Source: Coprenecus sp949297365
GTDB lineage: Bacteria; Bacteroidota; Bacteroidia; Bacteroidales; UBA932
Direction of reading: 5' to 3'
NCBI GenBank assembly: GCA_963931055.1
Contig: OZ006987.1
Coordinates: 434,001-498,000, forward strand
Length of the DNA: 64,000 nt
A program made the translations under genes and the position numbers. Position 1 is the stretch's first letter, and every line of letters starts with the position of its first letter. This document shows positions 58,192-64,000 of the stretch, piece after piece. The notes beneath the pieces were generated by a model. The model ran no database searches. It was not told the DNA's origin and saw only the letters and a list, made by a program, of their open reading frames with translations.

Positions 58192-59889
58192 CTAATTGTA
58201 TTTGGCCAGAAATTCGTGGATGGAGATACCGCTGTCAGTGAGTCCTAGTTTGCCCCGGAGGCGGGTTCTGGCCATATTGATGCTCTTGGGCGACTGACGT
58301 GTGATCTCGGATATCTCCTTTGTCGTAAGGTTCATGTTCAGCAGCGAGCACAACCGCCTCTCATTTATGGTCAGGTTGGGGAAGTCCTTGATGAGCGCGT
58401 TATAGAAGTCGGAGTTGAATTCGGGTATATACTGACTGAGCTCTTTCCACTGCTTTTCGTCCTTGGTGCTGGAAAGTTCGTTGCAGATATCCTGAATCCT
58501 GTTGCGGACAGCCTGCTCTTTTATCCCGGAGCACAGTTTTTTGAGTTTGTCCACTATGTTCTTCGCCATCTGCTCCATCTGGTAGTTCTGCATCTTCTTC
58601 AACTCCAGCATTTCGGTCTTTGAGCGCAGTTCCCGCTCGTTCTTCTTGATCTGCTCGGATTTCCTGTAGTAGTATATGTAGATGACGAGGGCCGTGACGA
58701 GGACTATGAATATCGCTGTCAGGGTTAGTGTTCTCCACTTGTTCTGCTGTCTGAGCAGATTCTCCCTGTCGTGCTGCAGGATGATGTCGTTCTGTGCCCG
58801 GAAAAGTTCCAGGAACACATCATTCCTGTCGGCGCTGTTCTCTATGCCGTAATAGTTCCTCAGTGCCTTGTAGGCTTTGTCCGTATCACCGCTCATGCTG
58901 TAGACGTTCTCCAGCAGCAGGTAGCACTGCATACGTTTCCTGTCGAACTCTCCCTGTTCATAGTATGTTATGGCTTTCTCAATGAGGACTGCCGCCGAGT
59001 CGTATTGTCCCTTGAGGCGGTACAGGTTGCCGCGCGACAGGTTGTAGTTGGCTTTCAGCTCTATATTGTTGAGCAGCGGCCGTATTCTGCTGAAATACTG
59101 TTCGGCCTGCTCGTATTTGCCCTGAGCGACAGATATGCCGATAAGATTCTGAAGTACAGTACACAACCGTGCAGTATCCTTCAGGTTGCGGCAGAGCTCC
59201 AGGGACTCGGCGATAAGGGTCTCGGATTTGACGGAATCGCTCATGGCGTGTTCAAACGCAGCGGAGTTGTTCAGAGCCAGTACCATTCTCAGGCTGTCGT
59301 TCAGTTCGCTGGCGTTTTCCGCATATTTGCTGAAGCAGGCCTTGGACTTTTCGTAGTCCTTGCAGATGTGGTACAGGATACCCATGATGTTGTAGCATTC
59401 GGCTCGTCCGACCTTGTCTCCGAGCGCGGTGTAATCGTCCAGGGCATCGTAGATGTATTTCAGCGCATTGTGGTACAGGCCCTTTTTGTAGTAAAGTCTG
59501 GCCAGGCAGTACTTCGTGTCGGCAATCTTGTCCAGACTGTCCAGTGCGGTGTATATTCTGAGGGACTGTTCGCGATACTGAATAGCCTTGGAAAACAGAA
59601 ATTTCTCGTTCTCATACCAGTCAGCCAGTTCCGTGTTCATCGCGGCCAGGGCAGTGTTTGCGGCAGCAGAATCAAGCCCCGAGAGGAATATCCCGGCGCA
59701 TCTCATCTTCTTACTGTAGTCATCCTCATTGCAGTACAGGGAATAGATCGTCATATCGGCCCCCTTGATTGCGGACAACTGCTCCCGTATGCCGTCTTCC
59801 CCATCTTCCTTAGAAACTGCGGACGGTGCTGCCACGGCCTCCAGCAGGACCAGCAGGGCTGTGATCAGGATATATCGGTGCAACTTCAT
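58192..59889 (-). CDS. TPR-containing membrane-bound LuxR-type regulator
   Basis: 565 residues from MKLHRYILITALLVLLEAV at 59889; earlier ATGs at 59895, 59913 and 59919 are also open. Signal peptide, several TPR-like helix pairs (about residues 80-340, for example ALDDYTALGDKVGRAECYNIMGILY), one membrane helix (WRTLTLTAIFIVLVTALVIY, about 390-410), a coiled coil, and a C-terminal LuxR-type HTH (LTINERRLCSLLNMNLTTKEIS then SPKSINMARTRLRGKLGL). This is the Bacteroidota class that senses in the periplasm and binds DNA in the cytoplasm. It lies 181 bp upstream of two lipoprotein genes that may be its targets. A -7 box at 59940-59933 precedes it. Confidence 0.82.
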   Translation of the reverse strand: MKLHRYILITALLVLLEAVAAPSAVSKEDGEDGIREQLSAIKGADMTIYSLYCNEDDYSKKMRCAGIFLSGLDSAAANTALAAMNTELADWYENEKFLFSKAIQYREQSLRIYTALDSLDKIADTKYCLARLYYKKGLYHNALKYIYDALDDYTALGDKVGRAECYNIMGILYHICKDYEKSKACFSKYAENASELNDSLRMVLALNNSAAFEHAMSDSVKSETLIAESLELCRNLKDTARLCTVLQNLIGISVAQGKYEQAEQYFSRIRPLLNNIELKANYNLSRGNLYRLKGQYDSAAVLIEKAITYYEQGEFDRKRMQCYLLLENVYSMSGDTDKAYKALRNYYGIENSADRNDVFLELFRAQNDIILQHDRENLLRQQNKWRTLTLTAIFIVLVTALVIYIYYYRKSEQIKKNERELRSKTEMLELKKMQNYQMEQMAKNIVDKLKKLCSGIKEQAVRNRIQDICNELSSTKDEKQWKELSQYIPEFNSDFYNALIKDFPNLTINERRLCSLLNMNLTTKEISEITRQSPKSINMARTRLRGKLGLTDSGISIHEFLAKYN

Positions 59890-59932
59890 GGTCATATCAT
59901 AAATGTCCGGCATTTGCATTTCTCCAGAGCCG

Positions 59933-59940
59933 CAAAGTTA
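59933..59940 (-). promoter_or_regulatory. -7 box (TAACTTTG) for the TPR-LuxR gene
   Basis: Exact TAnnTTTG match 13 nt before the first ATG at 59919. Confidence 0.5.
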
Positions 59941-59963
59941 TAATAAAATATGTTTGCCGAAAC

Positions 59964-59997
59964 AAAAAGGGCGGGCCCGCCGAAACGGTTCCGCCCT
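59964..59997 (-). terminator. Rho-independent terminator of hydBAC
   Basis: Minus strand stem AGGGCGG (59997-59991) / CCGCCCT (59974-59968) with GC-rich loop, followed by TTTTTG. It lies about 27 bp after the hydC stop. Confidence 0.85.
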
Positions 59998-60023
59998 ATC
60001 CTGTCTCCTTATGTGTCAAAACG

Positions 60024-60500
60024 TCATTCGTACTGGGCGAGGATACTCTTGATCTGCTTGGGTTCCAGACGGCCGTAGACTTTCTCGTCCACCAGCATCA
60101 CGGGTGCCAGACCGCAGGCGCCCACGCAGCGCAGGCACTCCAGGGAGAACTTCCCGTCGGGGGTGACTCCGCCAACGTCGATCTTGAGCTCTTTCTTGAG
60201 CTCTTCCAGTACGCTCTCGGCTCCACGCACATAGCAGGCCGTACCCATACATACCGAGATGGAGTGGCGGCCCTTGGGCTGCATGGTGAAGAAGGAGTAG
60301 AATGTAACGACTCCATAGACCTTGGCCACGGGAATGTGCAGATTGCGGGCAATCTCGCGCTGCACCTCCTCCGGCAGATAGCCGAAGTGACCCTGGCACT
60401 TATGCAGGACGTTGATAAGCTCGCCGGGAGCGTTGCCGAACTCCGCGCAGATCTCGGCGATCTTGTCCTTCTGACATTTGTTCAATTCTATCTTATCCAT
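60024..60500 (-). CDS. hydC: Electron-bifurcating [FeFe] hydrogenase subunit gamma (NuoE-like)
   Basis: 158 residues. The thioredoxin-like [2Fe-2S] domain has the four ligands as C-x4-C in SVCMGTACYV and C-x3-C in RCVGACGLAP; helical N-terminus GQFGYLPEEVQREIARNLHIP is typical (here GHFGYLPEEV). It pairs with the NuoF-like subunit to pass electrons from NADH. Third gene of the hydB-hydA-hydC unit, 18 bp after hydA, followed by a terminator. Confidence 0.92.
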   Translation of the reverse strand: MDKIELNKCQKDKIAEICAEFGNAPGELINVLHKCQGHFGYLPEEVQREIARNLHIPVAKVYGVVTFYSFFTMQPKGRHSISVCMGTACYVRGAESVLEELKKELKIDVGGVTPDGKFSLECLRCVGACGLAPVMLVDEKVYGRLEPKQIKSILAQYE

Positions 60501-60518
60501 ATATTGCTCTCCTTCTTG

Positions 60519-62279
60519 TTAATCGTGTTTGTCGAAATAATGTGTATGCAGCAGGTGATGCGCTTTCTCGCTCATAGGATGACCGAGGAACTCCTCGTAC
60601 AGCTTGATGATGTAGGGGTTCTCGTGCGACTTGCGGATCTTCTTGCCTGCGTCCTCGCGGTAGATGGCGTCCATACGGGCCTTGATGACACTGCTGTCCC
60701 CGTGATGGAAAGGCTGGCCGGCACCTCCGATACAGCCGCCAGGGCAGGCCATAATCTCTATCGCGTGGAAATTGTACATGCCGGCGCGCATGCCGTCAAG
60801 CAGTTTACGGGCATTGCCGAGAGTATGGGCAATACCGATGTTGATGGGCGTACCGTTGAAATCTATCGTAGCATGACGGATGCCGTCAAGCCCTCTGAGT
60901 TCCTTGAAATCGATACGGTCCAGCTTCTTGCCGGTGTATATCTCGTATGCCGTACGGACTGCGGCCTCAATCACACCTCCGGTCGCGCCGAAGATGACAG
61001 CGGCTCCGGTGGACTCGCCCAGCGGCGCGTCAAACTCTTCGTCAGGCAGCGACAGGAAATCGATGTTGGCCGACTTTATCAGCGAGGCCAGCTCGCGGGT
61101 GGAGATGGAGAAATCCACATCCGGATTGCCGTCCACCTTGAACTCGTCTCTCTGGCACTCGTATTTCTTGGCCAGACAGGGCATTACGGACACTACCACG
61201 AGATCCTTGCGGTCCACTCCTATCTTCTCGGCGAAATATGTCTTGGCTATGGCTCCGAACATCTGCTGAGGCGACTTGGCGGACGAAGGCACGTCCAGCA
61301 TGTCGGGATAGTTGTGCTCGAAGAAATTGACCCATGCCGGGCAGCACGAAGTCAGGATGGGCAGCTTGACTGTCTTGTCGCCTCCGAGGAAACGTCCCAG
61401 ACGGTCCAGCAGTTCGGTACCCTCCTCCATGATGGTGAGGTCGGCGGCGAAGTCAGTGTCGAAGACCTCGTCAAAGCCCAGTCTGCGCAGGGCGGCCACC
61501 ATCTTACCTGTCACTAAAGTTCCGGGTTCCATGCCGAACTCCTCACCGAGGGCGGCACGGACAGCCGGCGCTGTCTGTACGACCACTTTCTTGGTGGGAT
61601 CCATCAAGGCCTGTATGATCCTGCCAGTGTGATCCACCTCAGTCAGGGCACCGGTAGGACATACCGCTACGCACTGACCGCAGAATGTACAGTTGCTGTC
61701 CACCAGCCTCTGCTCGAAGGCAGGAGCGACCACCGCCATGAATCCGCGGTTTACGGCACTCAGGGCACCCACGCTCTGCACGTCGTTGCACATGGTCTCG
61801 CAGCGGCGGCACATGACGCATTTGTCCATATCTCTTTTCAGGGAAGGCGATGTGTCTTTCTTGTATGTGGAGACCGCCGCATTCTCTACAGAATGTATCT
61901 CCCTGATACCCAGACGGGCTGCAAGGTCCTGAAGCTCGCACCTGCCGTTCTTGGGACAGACGAGGCAGTCCTTGGGATGATCCGAAAGGATCAGCTCCAG
62001 CACTGTCCTGCGCGCGTTGATGACTCTCATGGTGTGAGTATGCACCACCATGCCGGGGGTACATACGGTAGAGCATGAAGGAGCCAGGTTCCTGCGTCCC
62101 TCTACCTCCACCACGCAGATGCGGCAGCCGCCGGGACGGTTCTCTACTCCGAGGTTGTCCAGTTTCATATAGCAGAGAGCCGGAATATCTATCCCCATCT
62201 GCTTGGCAGCCTGGAAGATAGTCGTTCCCTTCTCAACCTCGATCTCTCTATTGTCTATTGTAAGTTTAATTGTATCCAT
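60519..62279 (-). CDS. hydA: [FeFe] hydrogenase catalytic subunit HydA (group A3-like)
   Basis: 586 residues. N-terminal [2Fe-2S] ferredoxin domain (C36, C52, C55, C69), His-Cys3 [4Fe-4S] site (H101, C105, C108, C114), two [4Fe-4S] sites (C154-C164 and C197-C207), and the H-cluster motifs L1 TSCCPAW (310-316), L2 MPCLAKKYE (366-374) and L3 MACPGGCIGGAGQP (510-523). With HydB and HydC it should reversibly couple NADH and reduced ferredoxin to H2 in the cytoplasm. The accessory maturases HydE, HydF and HydG are not in the window. Complete and intact. Confidence 0.96.
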   Translation of the reverse strand: MDTIKLTIDNREIEVEKGTTIFQAAKQMGIDIPALCYMKLDNLGVENRPGGCRICVVEVEGRRNLAPSCSTVCTPGMVVHTHTMRVINARRTVLELILSDHPKDCLVCPKNGRCELQDLAARLGIREIHSVENAAVSTYKKDTSPSLKRDMDKCVMCRRCETMCNDVQSVGALSAVNRGFMAVVAPAFEQRLVDSNCTFCGQCVAVCPTGALTEVDHTGRIIQALMDPTKKVVVQTAPAVRAALGEEFGMEPGTLVTGKMVAALRRLGFDEVFDTDFAADLTIMEEGTELLDRLGRFLGGDKTVKLPILTSCCPAWVNFFEHNYPDMLDVPSSAKSPQQMFGAIAKTYFAEKIGVDRKDLVVVSVMPCLAKKYECQRDEFKVDGNPDVDFSISTRELASLIKSANIDFLSLPDEEFDAPLGESTGAAVIFGATGGVIEAAVRTAYEIYTGKKLDRIDFKELRGLDGIRHATIDFNGTPINIGIAHTLGNARKLLDGMRAGMYNFHAIEIMACPGGCIGGAGQPFHHGDSSVIKARMDAIYREDAGKKIRKSHENPYIIKLYEEFLGHPMSEKAHHLLHTHYFDKHD

Positions 62280-62290
62280 CTCAGTTACGA

Positions 62291-64000
62291 TTATTGAACG
62301 ATTACCGCATTGAATTTACATTTGTCGAAGCATGCGCCGCAGCGGATACACTTCTCCGTGTCGATGACATGCGCCTGCTTGACCTCACCCTTGATCGCTC
62401 CGGCGGGACATGCCCTCGCACAGGCGGTACAGCCCTTGCAGCGGTCAGGATCGATAGCGTACACTCTCAGGGCACGGCACTTATGGGCCGGACATCTCTT
62501 GTCCACGATGTGGGCCACATATTCGTCGTAGAAGTTGTCGAGAGTGGATAGCACGGGATTGGGCGAGGTCTGTCCGAGACCGCAGAGAGCGGTGTCCTTG
62601 ATGACCTTGCTGAGGTTCTTGAGGTAATCCAGATCCTCCATCGTACCCTTGCCTTTGGTAATCTTGTCGAGAATCTCCTCCAGACGCTTGTTACCGATAC
62701 GGCAGGGAGCGCACTTTCCGCAGGACTCATCGACGGTGAACTGAAGATAGAACTTGGCTACGGAGACCATGCAGTCATCCTCGTCCATGACGATCATACC
62801 TCCCGAGCCCATCATCGAGCCGGCGGCGGTAAGATTGTCGTAATCTATAGGTGTGTCGAGATGTTTCTTGGTCAGACAGCCGCCCGAGGGGCCTCCTGTC
62901 TGGACGGCCTTGAACTCCTTGCCGCCCTTGATGCCGCCTCCGATGTCGTAGATAACCTCACGCAGGGTCGTACCCATAGGCACCTCGATAAGACCCACGT
63001 TGTTGATCTTGCCGGCCAGGGCAAATACCTTGGTACCCTTGGACTTCTCGGTACCGATGGACGCAAACCACTCGGGCCCCTTGAGGAAGATCACGGGGAT
63101 GTTGGCGAAGGTCTCGACGTTGTTGACATTGGTAGGCTTGCCGAGATAACCGCTCTCCGCCGGGAAAGGAGGCTTCACTGTAGGCTCGCCTCTCTTGCCC
63201 TCCATGGAGTGAATCAGGGCTGTCTCCTCACCGCAGACGAACGCACCGGCTCCGTAGCGTATCTCGATGTCGAAATCGAATCCCGAGCCGAGGATGTCGT
63301 CTCCGAGCAGACCGTAGTCGCGGGCCTGCCTCATGGCTATCTGGAGACGCTTCACCGCCAGAGGGTACTCGGCGCGGATATACACCAGACCCTTGGATGC
63401 ACCGATACAGTAACCGCAGATGGCCATGGCCTCTATCACCGAGTTGGGGTCACTCTCCAGGATGGAGCGGTCCATGAATGCTCCGGGGTCACCCTCGTCG
63501 GCATTGCAGACCACGTATTTCTCCGGGCCGGGACTCTTGGAGGCGATCTCCCACTTCAGACCGGTGGGGAATCCTCCGCCGCCGCGTCCTCTCAGACCGG
63601 ACTTCTTGACTGTCTCTATGGCCTCCTGGGGAGTACCCTGAAGCACCTTTGCCAGAGCCTCGTATCCGTCACGGGCTATGTATTCGTCTATGTTCTCGGG
63701 ATTGATGAATCCGCAGTTACGCAAAGCGATACGGAGCTGCTTCTGATAGAAGCCCATATGCTTCGAGTCGCTGATATGCTTTTTGGTGTCGGGATCCTCG
63801 TAGAGCAGGCGGGTCACCTTACGGCCCTTTACCACATGCTCCTTGACGATCTCCTCGGCATCCTCAGGCTTCACATTGGTGTAGAATGTATTGTCAGGTA
63901 TGACCTTGACGATGGGACCCTGCTCGCAGAAACCGAAACAGCCGGTCACCACCACCTGGACATCGTTGTCCATACCGGCGGCGGCTATCTCCTCTCTCAG
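62291..64000 (-). CDS. hydB: Electron-bifurcating [FeFe] hydrogenase subunit beta (NuoF-like), 5' end beyond window
   Basis: The frame is open to the window edge (nine codons upstream of an internal ATG at 63973 read LREEIAAAG), so the real start lies outside. Visible: end of a thioredoxin-like [2Fe-2S] domain (TGCFGFCEQGPIVKV), NAD/FMN-binding GRGGGGFPTGLKW and EGDPGAFMDRSI, the NuoF iron-sulfur site ESCGKCAPCRIG, and a C-terminal two-cluster ferredoxin (CKGCTACARACP and CIRCGACFDKC). 569 of perhaps 600 residues are seen. First visible gene of the operon; hydA follows after 11 bp. Confidence 0.94.
   Translation of the reverse strand: MREEIAAAGMDNDVQVVVTGCFGFCEQGPIVKVIPDNTFYTNVKPEDAEEIVKEHVVKGRKVTRLLYEDPDTKKHISDSKHMGFYQKQLRIALRNCGFINPENIDEYIARDGYEALAKVLQGTPQEAIETVKKSGLRGRGGGGFPTGLKWEIASKSPGPEKYVVCNADEGDPGAFMDRSILESDPNSVIEAMAICGYCIGASKGLVYIRAEYPLAVKRLQIAMRQARDYGLLGDDILGSGFDFDIEIRYGAGAFVCGEETALIHSMEGKRGEPTVKPPFPAESGYLGKPTNVNNVETFANIPVIFLKGPEWFASIGTEKSKGTKVFALAGKINNVGLIEVPMGTTLREVIYDIGGGIKGGKEFKAVQTGGPSGGCLTKKHLDTPIDYDNLTAAGSMMGSGGMIVMDEDDCMVSVAKFYLQFTVDESCGKCAPCRIGNKRLEEILDKITKGKGTMEDLDYLKNLSKVIKDTALCGLGQTSPNPVLSTLDNFYDEYVAHIVDKRCPAHKCRALRVYAIDPDRCKGCTACARACPAGAIKGEVKQAHVIDTEKCIRCGACFDKCKFNAVIVQ

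Noticed and set aside
58771..59943. 390-codon plus-strand frame opposite the TPR-LuxR gene
   Set aside because: Shadow frame; the minus-strand protein has clear TPR, membrane and HTH features.
60264..61517. 417-codon plus-strand frame opposite hydA and hydC
   Set aside because: Shadow of the hydrogenase genes, no recognisable motifs, no promoter box.

Overview
The window reads as a chromosomal segment of a strictly anaerobic Bacteroidota (order Bacteroidales, Rikenellaceae/Alistipes-like by feel, not proven). Reasons: coding DNA is moderately GC-rich with AT-rich spacers; many genes and tRNAs are preceded by the Bacteroidota sigma-ABfr -7 element TAnnTTTG rather than a Shine-Dalgarno; lipoproteins and lineage families typical of the phylum are frequent (DUF4293, DUF3575, DUF6562-like, DUF5689, putative porin, 6-bladed propeller, TPR-LuxR regulator); there is menaquinone methyltransferase MenG/UbiE and an electron-bifurcating type [FeFe] hydrogenase HydABC.

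Layout. 1-48: first codons of an RmlA-like nucleotidyltransferase, coupled by ATGA to an AsmA-like protein (45-3446) and a D-2-hydroxyacid dehydrogenase. 4462-11640: diglucosyl/galactosyl-diacylglycerol-type glycosyltransferase, P-type Ca ATPase, AraC regulator, and a minus-strand operon of a stand-alone PurL-C-terminal-like protein, MenG and cardiolipin synthase. 11739-14817: tRNA-Leu, a 76-bp direct repeat, malic enzyme, a hairpin/repeat-rich spacer and tRNA-Arg. 14818-26849: L19, GrpE-DnaJ, a secreted transglutaminase-like protein with an LPP20-like lipoprotein, FbaA, Gmk-NadD, an Rpn/PDDEXK nuclease, an IS5-family element and DnaK; PanB follows.

26806-35192: pseudouridine synthase, then two divergent operons that together look like envelope turnover: porin plus lytic transglycosylase MltF on one side, and an AmgK-like sugar kinase fused to a RapZ C-terminal domain plus a MurU-like uridylyltransferase on the other. 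LolE-like permease and tRNA-Gly follow with face-to-face promoters. 35270-40630: propeller lipoprotein, small protein, YeiH-type transporter, LysR regulator and a NapH-NapG-like fused iron-sulfur membrane protein; a clean LysR-type dyad lies in front of yeiH. 40716-44104: EttA, SirB1-like protein, nucleoside phosphorylase.

44313-59919 is the accessory, surface-oriented part: two paralogous modular lipoproteins, a DUF3575 outer-membrane protein with two fimbrillin-like/DUF5689/LTD lipoproteins, RF1, and a TPR-LuxR regulator upstream of two more modular lipoproteins. The window ends in the hydB-hydA-hydC operon, cut at the right edge inside hydB.

The best candidates for something under-described are the AmgK-RapZ fusion/MurU module, the Fe-S/LysR/YeiH module with its operator, the shared modular lipoprotein family, and several structured intergenic elements. 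I found no CRISPR array, prophage, or obvious defence island.
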